DNA of 64,000 bases, from the NCBI GenBank assembly GCA_009760855.2, contig WPIO01000002.1, positions 7,684,001 through 7,748,000 on the forward strand. The letters run 5' to 3'. This DNA comes from Cristatella mucedo (taxonomy: Eukaryota > Bryozoa > Phylactolaemata > Cristatellidae). Both the position numbers and the translations under genes were made by a program. The notes below the pieces were generated by a model. That model made no database searches. It was not told where the DNA came from and was given only the letters and a program-made list of their open reading frames with translations. Positions 38,135 to 49,345 of this stretch are shown here, in pieces (within the stretch, counting starts at the first letter, position 1; every line of letters starts with the position of its first letter).

Positions 38135-38324
38135 GTAGGCGCCGGCGGCGGCGAGCCGGCGAGTCGAGGTGACTCGCCGTTGCGGCCGCCGTCTCTGTAA
38201 GGCCAAGGAATAGCACGTGGCATGAAGAGAAGCCTTCGTCGAAGTCTTCTTCTTAGCTTCCACTGCAGCGGCGGCGACGGCGACGGCGACGCGGCCGTAG
38301 CCGTTTTCGGCGCGGCGATTGCAG

Positions 38325-38477
38325 AGCTTAAAGGACGCTGACAGTCACCGACTCGCTACGCTTGAGCGCGTCGCGGAGAGGAGACAGTGCATGCAGCGAC
38401 AGCTCGTCGCCTACTCGGCGGCCCTCGAATCGCAGCTGTGCGCTCAGTACGCTCAGTACGAGGAGCGGATCGCCCAG
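38325..38477 (+). CDS. B-box/NHL gene, exon c: coiled coil
   Basis: A 51-codon phase-0 exon, acceptor GATTGCAG and donor CAG|GTAACG. It continues the B-box C-terminal coiled coil (RLATLERVAERRQCMQRQL, then ALESQLCAQYAQYEERIAQ). Confidence 0.85.
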
Positions 38478-38821
38478 GTAACGCCCGATGCTCCGACGCT
38501 GCTCTCTCGCCGCGCTCTCGTCGACTCTCGTCGTTGAAGACCTGGAGACTGCGCACTGGGCGCCTCCCTCTCCTCCCAGCTGCGAGCCGTGGCTCTGGCG
38601 TTGCGAATCCGCAGCTCTCTCACTGCCCGCACTCGACCACCAGGCACCGTGCTCCTCGTCGACTTTGGCTGTAACTGTATTGCGGCAACCGCCGCCTTCG
38701 CCTTCGCTCCTCCACCCTGCCGCCGGCGCCGCCGCTGTTGATAGCATTGCTGCTGTCAGCACTTCTGCCTGCATCCACTTCTGCCTGCATCGAAACGTCG
38801 CCGCCGTCACCACCGCTGCAG

Positions 38822-39065
38822 ATTATCGAGGACGTGTCAGAGCAGCGCGGCGACCTCGAGGCGCTGGCGCTCGAGTCGGAGCGCCTGCTGGACGGCGCGA
38901 GCGACGACGAGCTGCTAACGGTCAAGGCCGCGTACGACGAGCGGTGCGAGCGGACGCTGGAGCGCTGGAGGCGGCCCGTCGTGCCGCGCACGGAGCACGC
39001 GCACTTCTACGCGTCGCAGGCTGGCAGCCAGGCCGTCAGCATCCTGTTCGGCAGCTTCGGCCGAG
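38822..39065 (+). CDS. B-box/NHL gene, exon d: end of coiled coil
   Basis: Starts IIEDVSEQRGDLEALALE and runs to SILFGSFGR. Acceptor CCGCTGCAG, donor GAG|GTCGGC (weak), phase 1. The helix pattern ends near WRRPVVPRTEHAHFYAS. Confidence 0.82.
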
Positions 39066-39208
39066 GTCGGCGGCGGTGGCGTCGGCGTCGGCGTCGGCGC
39101 GGCGCAGCGAGAGCGAGCGCGCGAGAGCATCCCGCGGCGGCGCAGGCCGGTTCCTCGCACGCTCGATCGCTCGCGCCTGCCCCGAACCGCGCACTCGCTT
39201 TTTTTCAG

Positions 39209-39580
39209 ACGTCTCGGAAGAAGCCGGTGGTGGCGGCAGCAGCGAGCTGGCTTTCCACTCGCAGCTTCGACGCGCGCCGGAAGCCGATGGTCGACTGCCG
39301 CACCTGTCCAAGTCGGGACGGATCTACGACTATCAAGTCGCCTTGGCCAAGGGAGAGTGCCAGACGGACGCGATTGCGACGAGAGACGTGGACGGCGTCG
39401 GCGATGCGTCCGCAGGCCACCTCGCGGCAGCGATCTCCTCACTCGATTCGCCGCCGCCGGCGGCCGTCGAGGCGATTCGTGCGAGCAATCGCGGCCGCGA
39501 GCGCTCGTCGACGGCCAAAGCGCGCTCGCTCAAAGTGATCGGCATGCCCGTGCTCGTCAACTGCCGGTCGCTGCGCGACG
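39209..39580 (+). CDS. B-box/NHL gene, exon e: linker
   Basis: Acceptor TTTTTTTCAG, donor ACG|GTGAGT, both phase 1. Low-complexity linker (GGGGSS, PPPAA) with an island GRIYDYQVALAKGECQTD, ending VIGMPVLVNCRSLRD. No filamin repeat can be recognised, unlike TRIM2/3, so the architecture is closer to Brat or Mei-P26. Confidence 0.78.
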
Positions 39581-39716
39581 GTGAGTGTGGGCAGCAGCCG
39601 CCGTCGTCGCCTTCCACGCTTCCGCCACCGGGGCGTAACCGTGCGTGCGTGCGGTGCGTCCGCCGCCGCCGCCGCCAGCGACGAATCCTTGGATGGAGGA
39701 TCGAGAATCGCTAGAG

Positions 39717-40480
39717 AGTGAGAGAGAGAGAGAAACAGACAGACAGAGACAGACAGAGACAGACAGAGACAGACAGAGACAGACAGAGACAGACAGAGAC
39801 AGACAGAGACAGACAGAGACAGACAGAGACAGACAGAGACAGACAGAGACAGACAGAGACAGAGACAGAGACAGAGACAGAGACAGAGACAGAGACAGAG
39901 ACAGAGACAGAGACAGAGACAGACAGAGACAGACAGAGACAGACAGAGACAGACAGAGACAGACAGAGACAGACAGAGACAGACAGAGACAGACAGAGAC
40001 AGACAGACAGACAGAGACAGACAGAGACAGACAGAGACAGACAGAGACAGACAGAGACAGACAGACAGAGACAGACAGAGACAGACAGAGACAGACAGAG
40101 ACAGACAGAGACAGACAGAGACAGACAGAGACAGACAGAGACAGACAGAGACAGACAGAGACAGACAGAGACAGACAGAGACAGACAGAGACAGACAGAG
40201 ACAGGCAGAGACAGGCAGAGACAGGCAGAGACAGGCAGAGACAGGCAGAGACAGGCAGAGACAGGCAGAGACAGGCAGAGACAGGCAGAGACAGGCAGAG
40301 ACAGGCAGAGACAGGCAGAGACAGGCAGAGACAGGCAGAGACAGGCAGAGACAGGCAGAGACAGGCAGAGACAGGCAGAGACAGACAGAGACAGACAGAG
40401 ACAGACAGAGACAGACAGAGACACAGAGAGAAAGAGAGACAGAGAGACAGAGAGACAGAGAGACAGAGACAGACAGACAG
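39717..40480. repeat. ACAGACAGAG decanucleotide satellite with a variant block
   Basis: Mostly 10-bp units ACAGACAGAG. About 39859-39918 is an ACAGAG hexamer block. 40201-40380 is exactly 18 consecutive units of the variant ACAGGCAGAG, after which the standard unit resumes. Confidence 0.97.
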
Positions 40481-40785
40481 ACAGACATAGAGGAAGAGAG
40501 AGTGAGAGAGAGAGTTAAAAAGAAAGAGGGTAAGAGAGAGGAAGATATATAGATTGAGACAGAGAGACAGAGAGACAGACAAATAGACATATATAGAGAG
40601 CGAGTGAGATTACGAGAGAAAGAGATTCAGAGATTAAGAGAGAGGAAGGGAGTAAGAGAGAGAGAAAAAGAGAGTAAGAGAGAGGAAGAGAGTAAGAGAG
40701 TAAGAGAGTAAGAGAGTAAGAGAGAGAGAAAAAGAGAGTACGAGATATTAAGAGAGAGAAAGTAAGAGAGAGAGAGAGAGGGGGG
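40481..40785. repeat. (GA)n / (GAGTAA)n tract
   Basis: Purine-rich continuation of the satellite with GAGAGTAA-type units. Confidence 0.93.
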
Positions 40786-40995
40786 AGAGGCTCGTTAGCA
40801 CGCGCTTGAAGCTGCAAGCTGCGAGCGAATTAGCCACCCGCTTGGCTCGACTCACTCCAGCAGTACCGGCTCGCGGTCAACGCTGATCGCTGCGCGAGCT
40901 GGCAGCAGCAGCAGCAGCAGCAGCGCGAGCAGCGGCAGCGGGGCGCTCGTTGCTTGCTTGTTGCCGACGCCTTCCGCTTGCACTTGCCTCCGCAG

Positions 40996-41261
40996 GCTCG
41001 GTCACGCACCTTGCCGTGGCTTCGAGCGGCGACCTGATCGCGGCCGTCTTCCTCCGAAGCCGGGCGTCGCTGGGAGTGCCGGCTGTGGATCGCGTTCGCG
41101 TGCTGACGCTGGCGCCGAGCGGAAGCGTCAGCGGCGAATTCAGAGCTGGCTCCGCCATCTACGGTCTCGCGGCGGGGCCGGATGGACAAATTGTGACGTC
41201 CGGCGGAGGCATCGGGCCGGACTCGAAGAGGATAAACGTGTACACGTCGGCCGGGCAGCTG
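40996..41261 (+). CDS. B-box/NHL gene, exon f: first NHL blades
   Basis: Acceptor TGCCTCCGCAG, donor CTG|GTGAGC. Encodes beta-propeller-like repeats: SVTHLAVASSGDLIAA, then AIYGLAAGPDGQIVTSGGG and RINVYTSAGQL, which fit the NHL pattern (hydrophobic-A-hydrophobic, DG, hydrophobic strand, V-x-V-hydrophobic-G). Enters in phase 1, leaves in phase 0. Confidence 0.85.
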
Positions 41262-42098
41262 GTGAGCGAACGCGCCGCCGACACTTGCACAGTCGAAGCC
41301 CGCGCGCGCTTTCGTGAGTAGTTCTGCACGCGTCGTTTTCGCAGTCGTCAGTCGGGCTTGTGCTCTTGCTTCCATCGGCAGCTATTTGCATGCCATCATC
41401 TGGCTAGGCGATCGCGAGTAGAAAGTAAAAATCTCTGGACGCCACTAGGCGACGGTGGCCTGTGTCCACATTCCTCGCGAAGCGCCGAAAGAAAGTCGGC
41501 TAACGTTGAGGCAGTGCGACGATGCAAGTCTGCATCGGGACGGAATGTCAAGTCTGCGGCTGCGTCGCCAGCTGAGGATCGTAGATGCTACTCTCGCTAT
41601 GCTTCGGTCGCTCGGTCGACGGTGACTGAGGACTGAGGTTGGGGTCAAAGGGCGATGGGCGAGGCCGCCTCGCGCGCGCCCCTGTGAAGGGGTGTGCGAG
41701 ACGACGGCGCATCCTCCGGCAGCACATACGTCGTACTGCGCGCGCGCTGAACCTGAGCGTCTCGCTATTTTCTTGCAGTGGCTCTCGCTCCCACGAAAGC
41801 GCTCGCTGGCGAGCGCTCGCCTGCCGCGGCAGCGCGCGCGGCGATGAGCGTCGGGTGAGACGCGAGAGGGGTCGACGAGCGAGCGCGAGCGGGCATAGCA
41901 GCGCCGGCCAGTGCAACTCTGCAGGTCCGTTGCCGCTCTTGCGTTCGTCCTCGTCATTCGAGCCGTCGGCGATCTGTCCACCATAGCGCGCGCCCCCTCC
42001 CCCAGCTGTAGTTGTTTTCGTGACGGGCTGCAGATCCGCCGCCGGTCTTTGTAGATTCGCCTTGTGCAGCAGCGTCGCGCAGCAGCTGCTGAGCTTGC

Positions 42099-42137
42099 GC
42101 TCTGCTCAGCAGCTGCGTCGCAGCTGCTGAGCAGAGC
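42099..42137. repeat. Perfect 39-nt palindrome, 30 bp upstream of a 3' splice site
   Basis: Two perfect 19-nt arms (left arm GCTCTGCTCAGCAGCTGCG) around a single T at 42118. A partial extra copy of the arm core lies at 42080-42094. Just upstream of the acceptor for exon g. Confidence 0.96.
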
Positions 42138-42167
42138 TCCTTTAACCGACCGCACCGATCGCCGCAG

Positions 42168-42405
42168 AGCTTGACGATGCGGTGCGCTGGCGACGTCGGA
42201 GGGGTGGCGATCAGCCAGTCTCGCCACGTGGTTGCCGCCGTCGGAAGTCAAATCGTCGCCTACTCGCTGGAGTGCGGGAGCATGAGCTGGGCATTCGACG
42301 ACGATGCCGTCGGGCCGAACGATTACAACGAGCTGCGCAAGCAGCTGGCCATCGGACGCCATGACGAGGTGTACGTGTCCGACCCGAACACGAGAAGCGT
42401 GAGAG
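42168..42405 (+). CDS. B-box/NHL gene, exon g: middle NHL blades
   Basis: Acceptor GATCGCCGCAG, donor AGAG|GTGAAA. Reads SLTMRCAGDVGGVAISQSRH, then VVAAVGSQIVAYSL and RHDEVYVSDPNTRSVR, the last matching the outer strand of an NHL blade. Phase 0 in, phase 1 out. Confidence 0.83.
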
Positions 42406-42789
42406 GTGAAACGCCGCGACGGCGAGCGATCGCGCGCGACGGTGAGCGATCGAGCCTCCAATACCCTGCCGCGAGAGTGGGGTTGAAATGAAGCGGAGCC
42501 GCGGCTTCGCGGCGAATTCGCGCTCCGCTTTAACAGCTCTTCCACTGCTCATACGCGGTAGCTTGCGCCGACGAGTCGCTATGTTCCACTCCACTGCAGC
42601 TGTGCCCTATTCTTTTTCATCACATTTGCTGAGTTCAGGCGCTACGGTTTGAAGAGCGGAGCTCTTTGTATCCGCCATTTGCATACTTTGGTACGGCTCT
42701 TCTCAACGGAATCGTGACGCAAGGTCAAGTTCTCAGAGATGACGAACGTGTAGCCGTCTGCGAGTTACGCTCCGCCGAATCAATTAGCA

Positions 42790-43470
42790 GATTGTACACG
42801 TAATAGTAATGAAATAGTAATAATGAAATAACAATAATAATGTAATGAAATAGTAATAATAATGTAGCACCTGCATTGCGCTCTAAGAGAACTAAGACTC
42901 GTTTTAGGCATTTTAAATACGCTGGAAAGTAAGCAAGAGAACTGATTAGGATAGTACCCCCAACTAAAGCACGGATAAGCGCACAAAGGACAATTAATGC
43001 TGATGGAGAAAATTCTGTGAGGATCAGATGAACTTACAGCTTCCATTTAGATATCGACAGGTCAGGGGATGTCACGATCTCAGTCTGTAGTTAGTTTCAG
43101 GCTTTGGGAGCATAAAAAATGATGGCACTATCGCCAAAGGATGTGAGGTTGACTAGCGGCATAGCTACGAGACTGAGTCAGGAGAGCCGGCGGTACAAAT
43201 GTGAAGCTGCTAAAGAAGTACTTCCTATAACTAGGCCGGAGCAACAGAATTGACGGACCAAAAACGACAAACAGAAATGTGAAGTAGATAACCTGCTTGA
43301 TAGGGAGCCGGTGCAGACAGGTGAGAAGTGATTAAATTGGCTGGTGGGGCATTTACGACAAAGAATAATCTCTTCCTATGCACTTAGCACATTCTGGAAA
43401 AGAAGAATTTCTATTGATTAGTGATAAAATTTACACTCTTTAGTAAGGACGAGAATATGTAGGAAAATTC
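42790..43470 (-). mobile_element. L2-A LINE copy, heavily degraded
   Basis: Recognisable from AAT triplets at 42840-42865, 'gcgctctaagagaactaaga', the 'gggatgtcacgat...gtttcaggctttgggagc' segment and 'ggagccggtgcagacaggtgagaagtg'. No usable frame. Confidence 0.72.
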
Positions 43471-43713
43471 GCACAGACGACATCTCATCTGCGGCCTTAG
43501 CAATGTGTTAACTACGGTTAAGTGACCCGGGGAGCTTCGTGTTGCTCCCTAAGCAACATTTAGCATCTAATTCACCCGGGTTGCTACAGGCGCGACAGTC
43601 GTCGCAATGATGCTACCGTGTTCGTTTCTTGTAGTTTCAAGAATAACAAGCCGGAGAAGACTTTATTTTGAAGCCTGTATAACTTTACTGTCTCTTTGAC
43701 CACCATGTAAAGC

Positions 43714-43727
43714 ATGAGAGAGAGAGA

Positions 43728-43783
<56 letters not shown>
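43714..43783. repeat. (GA)n microsatellite
   Basis: Nearly pure GA dinucleotides, about 70 bp. Confidence 0.97.
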
Positions 43784-43786
<3 letters not shown>

Positions 43787-44082
43787 GTTTAAGCATCCAC
43801 CGAGAATTCTATTGCCTACGTTCAATATCCGCCAGTTAAAGTACAGCAAGCTCATCCGGAATCGTCGCTAGCAAAATTAAAACGCGTGATCATAGCAGAG
43901 GCAGCGGTTCCTGCTACCGCTTGTTCTCGCAAATAGTTTTGAGAACATCGCAGCTGCTGCCGCTAGAGCGAGGCTCGCTGTTCGCTCACGCTCTGCCTCG
44001 TTCCGGAGCGCGTCCCGGTCGGCTCTCGCGTTCGGCGCGAGCGCACTCGCGTAACCGGCGCGGCGCACCGTTTTCTGTGTAG

Positions 44083-44393
44083 GTTACACTCAGCTTGGAG
44101 AGCCGATCTTCGAGTACGGCACCCGCGAAGGGGGCGCCGAGATGGTCTTCCGCCCGCGAGCGCTCTGCGTCGATGCCTACGGCCACGTGATCGTAGCGGA
44201 CGCCGCCGTCGGCCGGCTGCACGTTCTGTCGGCAAAAGGTGCCTTTCGCTGCACGCTGCTTGACGAGCGATCGGGAGGGCCGCTTCTCAAGCCGCCGCGA
44301 TCCGTGGCGGCAGTCGACCAGACGTGCTTGGCGGTCGGCTTGCACGCCGCCGGCGAGCTTCGGCTGTATCAGTATCTCTTCGACGAACGGTGA
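44083..44393 (+). CDS. B-box/NHL gene, last exon: C-terminal NHL blades
   Basis: Acceptor TTTTCTGTGTAG, then GYTQLGEPIFEYGTREGG and a textbook NHL repeat, FRPRALCVDAYGHVIVADA followed by VGRLHVLSAKGAF. It ends ELRLYQYLFDER-stop, equivalent to the C-terminal strand that closes the propeller in TRIM2/3 (VYRYLQ). TGA at 44391-44393. Confidence 0.92.
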
Positions 44394-45885
44394 AGCGTCC
44401 GCTTTCGCCCCGCCCCCGCCCCGCCCCCTGGTAAGCGCGACGTCCGTGTTCGCCGCGGCCGAAGACTTCATTTCCCGGCGCCGCAGGGGCGACCCCGGTC
44501 CCGTATGGGATGCTCCAGCAGCCTCCGCCATGTCATAGTATGCTCTCTCTCTCTCTTCTCTTCTCTTCGAGGCGTTGCGTGGCGCCAGCAGTTGTCCCCT
44601 TCTTTCGCTAAAGAACGCTGTCGGCGACTGGTGCCGCCGCCGCTGCTACTCGGCGGGCGCGTCGCAGCGCGCCAGGCTCCGACAGGTTTTGCTGGCAAAG
44701 CGCAATGCCAGCGCTCAATTCATTCCGATCGCCCACTCCGACTTCGCGCGCCCCGCTGCTGTGCGCCGTCGCCGCCGCCGCTTCAGCGAAACTCGCTCGA
44801 GTCTTCTTCTCCTCCGCATCGGCTGCGGTCGCGTCTGCAGCGTCTTTGCTCGGTGATATGCACGCCGCTCGGTAGCGCGCTCCGCGCGGGATTTTGCTCT
44901 CCATTAAACGCGTTTTCGCAGCCCATTTTCGATGTTTGATGCCCTTGTTTTGCTTTTACGCAGATTTTTTTCAGATGCGAGCAGTGTCGCAATTCATTGC
45001 AATCTATTTCGCTGATTGGCCAGCTAGTTTAGGCCGTAGCGGGCGAGCGGTCGCGTGCGTCTAAGTACCGCACCGGCGCTCTCGGCCTCAGTTGGCATCC
45101 GAGAGCACGCGAGCAACGAGGGCACGCAAGAAAATCGATAGGGCACTAGCTTGGGTGAGTTCATGGTCGCAAAAACATCACGCCCATTCCTCTCACTCGC
45201 GCTACAAGCCAGTTTCGGTGACATTTACTTTAACGTTTACTTGTGTCGCAACAATTTAGAGTTCGGTGCCGAATTTTCATATGAATAAATACTACTTTGA
45301 AAGGAACAGCCAAGCGTTTTCCAAGCGTCTACCTGCGCACACCCGTGCCGTGCTAGCCTAGTTACAGCGAGCGCTTATGAACGTGCCGAGTTAATGGAGT
45401 CGAGAAGCTGCCATGCCGATAGACCGTCGATTAAGTTGACCTCGCACCGACACAAACGTAGTAGATGGAGCTACCACGAACAAAGTCGAGCGAGCTTGAC
45501 GAAGATTCTAAGTAGACTGTTGAGAAGAACATTGAAAAGTAGTCGCAGCTACCGATAACCGCGCGAATGTCAAAAGTTCACAAGATCTTGTTGAGCTTGT
45601 AATAGAGAATGCATACCCCAGCCTATGGCAGTGAAGCACTTAAATGTAGTCTGCGTGCGGTTACTAGGCTGGGGGGGGGGTCAGCCAATCTTGACTGACC
45701 AATCTCGGCGCAGCATTCCCGCTGCTGGCGTTAGTAACAGCGCTGGCCAATCGGAGCGAAGCGTCCCCGGGCCGTGACGACGGAAGCTCCGGTTAGATTA
45801 GAACGTCGCCTGAGAGTTGCTGATTAAACGTTGTTGAGTTCGGTTGTGTTCCGAGTGCTCCAAGTCGTTTGCTGTTTAGCAATAC
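44394..45885. other. No gene seen
   Basis: 3' flank of the B-box/NHL gene, then intergenic DNA. A short GC-rich part to 44900 has overlapping frames without domains. Confidence 0.4.
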
Positions 45886-45916
45886 GCGCGCGCGCGCACA
45901 CACACACGCACGCACG

Positions 45917-45962
<46 letters not shown>
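45886..45962. repeat. (CG)n-(CA)n microsatellite
   Basis: CG dinucleotides, CACG units, then pure CA to 45961. Confidence 0.96.
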
Positions 45963-45964
<2 letters not shown>

Positions 45965-46570
45965 CTGAACAATTTGTAGTCGCTTTAGAACGTATTCCAG
46001 CAGACGCTATTCCGAGACCATAAAACGGAAAAAGCTTATACTTTCAGAGCTCTGAGTACGACTGATTCCATTTTTCCCTATCTGATTATTTACATAATCT
46101 AAACAGTCCCCAGAGATGATGTCCATAGACGAGAGGTCATACTGTAAATCTTCTCATCAGCCTCTACGAGCAAAGTCTCGAATCGCTATCGAGGTTTATG
46201 CCACGGCTTTCCCACGAAGTAAGCCATAAAAATATTAACAATACTATCTATCTCTTGCAAACATTTGCCAACAATATTGATTATTTGTGCTAGGTGAACC
46301 TAATTGCAGTTCGTAATCGCGGTAGGACTCTCTACTTCTGTCCGACACAAAATTGCTTTCTCCGTTTGGAGAGTTTGCGCCGAAGGTGCATTACCCGGCG
46401 ATCGTCTCTCTGCATCGGTCAACGAAGACTTACTTGATCGACTCTTAACTAAACCCCAGGCCCATAAGAAAAATGGTCAGCCCTCTCTAGGAACTCATTC
46501 AATGTGCACACCGATCGCCGCCTTCAGCCTTTTCATCCCCATATAAAAGAAGATGAGGTTTTAGCCTCCC
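45965..46570. other. No gene seen
   Basis: AT-richer intergenic DNA. Confidence 0.4.
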
Positions 46571-46583
46571 TTGGAAAGCTAAC

Positions 46584-46584
<1 letters not shown>

Positions 46585-46616
<32 letters not shown>

Positions 46617-46860
46617 CATTTGATATACCACCCTCAGATAACTCGATCTTTCTCTAGGCACTTTACATTTGCTGCAAAGAAAGCAAGATCTAATGGTTAG
46701 TGTTATCGTGCTCGATAAACAACAAGAATAACATGGTTAGGGGTGACATGCGCAGGGTCGGTATGCACGTTTGGTTTAGTGGTAGCGTGCACAGTGTCAG
46801 CACGCATGAGCACATACGGAACGACTAGCAGGGAACCACTAAAAGCGTTTAAAAAATCTG
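46585..46860 (-). mobile_element. L2-A 3' tail copy
   Basis: (AAT)n at 46586-46615, the diverged hairpin 'accaccctcagataactcga', and UTR with 'aacatggttaggggtgacatg' and 'acagtgtcagcacgcat'. Truncated at about 46860. Confidence 0.83.
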
Positions 46861-46864
46861 ATAG

Positions 46865-47739
46865 ATGCACTTTTAGCTGAAGACCGTACAGCCACTCTCT
46901 GTGTCGGTTAGGCTCTTCCTCTTTGAAACTTTGGCAGCCACTGCTGAGGTGGGCTACCGGGCTTACTGGGTGCTAAAGCGGGTAACTTTCTTTGCGGCGC
47001 GCCGCTTCAGCGCTTGCCTTCAAGTAGGGGGCTGAAGTCGAGGCCAACCAACCCCTAACCCGTCAGCGAGCCTGGACAAGCCAGTGCTAATGATGCGGCT
47101 CTTCTATCGCGGCGACATCGGCGACATCGGCGAACGGAGGACAGCGATAGCGACAGAGCAGCGAGGCCGTCTGCGTCCTTACGGCGGCGCTGGCTTATGG
47201 CTGCCGCCGCCCGCCGCCCATCAATCGCCAGCGCCGCCACTTCCGCCGACCGCCGCGCGCGTGCGACGCACGTCGGGCTTAATTGAAATCGCGCTCGGAA
47301 ACGAGGCATCGATTCGCCGCGGCGAGCGCGCTGGTAATATCCTAACTTCTAACGAGGAGGCTTAGCGTCGTCGCTGCGTCGGCTGCTGCTGCCCCTGCTG
47401 CCCCTGCTGCTGCTGCTGCTCCTTCGACCGTCGGCGAGCGTCCCTCGAGGCGCGAGCGGCTGCTGCGAGCGTCAGTGGGCCGAAGGAAAGCGTCGCCCGC
47501 ATCGATTGGCGGCGGCGGTGCGGTGGAGATCGAGGGCAGGAGCGCGGCTGTAGCGTCGCGACGGGACGTCGCGCGATCGCCGCAGTTTCTCAGTCGCCAC
47601 ATGGCGGCGCAGCCGAGCGCCAGCGGCGCCGTCCTCGAGGTGAGGCGCTCGCGCGGTCAGTGCCGACGGGCGGAGCCGGCAAAGGGCTACGTACGGGCGT
47701 CGACGCGGAGCGCGGCCGCCCCCACCTGGGCGCCGCTCA

Positions 47740-47790
<51 letters not shown>

Positions 47791-48880
47791 ATTGCTGCCT
47801 GGCGAACGGGGGTTTAAGATGGCGCGCGTGCCACTACGGTGCGCGAGCACCGACGCACGGCTGGAAAGCCGACGGCGGACGAAGCCCGGTTGACGCGTCG
47901 AGCTGATCCACCTCAAGAGATGCAGCGACGACGTGACGCCAGCCGGGCCAGCATCGTGTCACGTGTCGCTGGCCCGGCGTCGCCAGTTGCCCGCCCACTC
48001 GCGCAATTTGCTGCAAATCTATGCGCCGCACCCACCCGAATGGTATTTGAATTGCCACGGGCGGTGGTCGCGGCAGGTGGCGACGAGACGCGGCGAACCG
48101 ACTAACCTAAGCTCGGATAAACGCTGGACTTGCTGCGTACCGCCCCCTTTGGCCGCTTTCTCCTGCGCTAGGAGGGCATTGCGCCGCCGGCTGCCCAGAC
48201 GTCGTCTTCGGCGCTGGTGACCGACCGACCGACCGGCACGGCCGCCGATGTGGGACCGAGATCGGCGCCGCGCCGCCGCCGCCGGTTCGGCGCACGCGCG
48301 CTCGGTCGTTTCTTCTTTAGTCGGCGTCGCTGTCCGGTGCTGACAGAGGGAAGCAGCGAGTACGTCGGCTGACCAGTGGTCAAGTTGAGTCGTTAGAATT
48401 CAGCGCGCGGGAGGAGCCGTCCTACGTCGCAATTAGTGCCGGACACGGCGTCCTAGCCGGGGCCGGCGAGTCGCAGAGCGGCGGCGGTGGCGTCGGCCGG
48501 ACTAGTGGAGCGAAGCTGTTAGCCTCTATCAAGTACGCGCTCGCCCCGTGCATACGCGCGCGCACTCCGAATCGAGCAAACCGCCGCGACTCGAGTGCGC
48601 CTGGCGAGTCGAACGCCGAGCCTCCCTGTACGAGAGCGCGAGTCCACTTCTACGCGCGGCTATGCGTGCGGAAACGCCGACGCCGAAGCAAGAGCATTAC
48701 CGAGTGCTTACCGCGTAGCGGCAGTGGTGGTGCAGCAAAAAAAAGCAACATCGCGTTAGACCGCTGTGTTCGAACCTCCTACATTCGTTTTATATTTCAT
48801 ATAAAGAATCGCAATACTTGCTCATATATATTTATATTTATATATATTTATTTATATTTATATACCAAGGTATATACAGG
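46865..48880. other. GC-rich upstream region of CNG gene 3
   Basis: Should include the N-terminal exon(s) and promoter of CNG gene 3. One possible leader exon has an ATG at 47601 followed by AAQPSASGAVLE and a donor GAG|GTGAGG, but nothing ties it to the channel, so it is not called. (CT)n at 47742-47788. An AT-rich tract lies at 48820-48870. Confidence 0.35.
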
Positions 48881-48940
48881 ATGATTGTCTATGCATGCGT
48901 CTACCATACTCTCGTATCAGGGTGTATTGTTGCTGCTTAG

Positions 48941-49155
48941 GTCAGCCATTTTGCGCGACGTATTGGATTCTGCCGACGGAGTTTACGGGGCGTGGCTGGT
49001 GGTAATATCCATACCAGTGCTTTACAACGTCTTTGCCCTGACGGCTCGATGCACTTTCGAAGAAATTCAAACTCTTCATAGGCCCGTCTGGATCGCTTTG
49101 GACTACATCAGCGACCTGCTTTACCTGATCGACATTGTCGTCAACCTGAGGACAG
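48941..49155 (+). CDS. CNG channel gene 3, exon encoding S1-S2
   Basis: Follows a good acceptor, TTGTTGCTGCTTAG (48939-48940), and contributes the last base of a split codon, the phase seen at the matching exon of gene 1. Encodes VLDSADGVYGAW, S1 with LVVISIPVLYNVFALTAR, FEEIQTLHRPVW, and S2 with LDYISDLLYLIDIVVNLRTG. The exon ends ACAG|GCAAGT: the expected split Gly codon is kept, but the donor is GC rather than GT. Confidence 0.88.
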
Positions 49156-49345
49156 GCAAGTTGTAAGCTGAAAGCGAAATGAAAAGGTTGTGAAGCGACT
49201 CCGCAGATCCGCGGCGGCTGCTCAGACTCGCGCCAGCGAGCCGGTCGAACGCGCTTGCATCCAGCAGCCTCGACGTGCGTGCGCGCGCGCGCGACCCTGG
49301 GGTTCTGTATCGCGTCAATCGCGCGCTCCGCGTCGTTCCGTCTAG
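49156..49345 (+). other. GC-AG intron of CNG gene 3
   Basis: A 190-bp intron starting GCAAGT and ending TTCCGTCTAG. GC donors are normally followed by AAGT, as here. No in-frame GT donor nearby preserves the S2-S3 join. Confidence 0.85.

Larger units (their letters stand above)
39581..40995 (+). other. Intron of the B-box/NHL gene holding a large satellite
   Basis: A 1415-bp GT-AG phase-1 intron, about 1 kb of which is simple-sequence DNA. Confidence 0.8.
42406..44082 (+). other. Last intron of the B-box/NHL gene
   Basis: 1677 bp. Contains a degraded L2-A copy and a (GA)n array. Confidence 0.8.

Noticed and set aside
39717-40480. Regular repeats suggestive of a CRISPR array
   Set aside because: Units are 10 bp with no unique spacers, in a eukaryotic intron; no cas genes.
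39439-40590. Frames of Ser-Leu-Cys or Asp-Arg-Gln repeats up to 383 codons
   Set aside because: They translate the ACAGACAGAG satellite.
47475-47906. Possible leader exon of CNG gene 3 (ATG at 47601)
   Set aside because: A plausible donor follows, but no evidence links it to the channel, and the frame runs into a (CT)n array.
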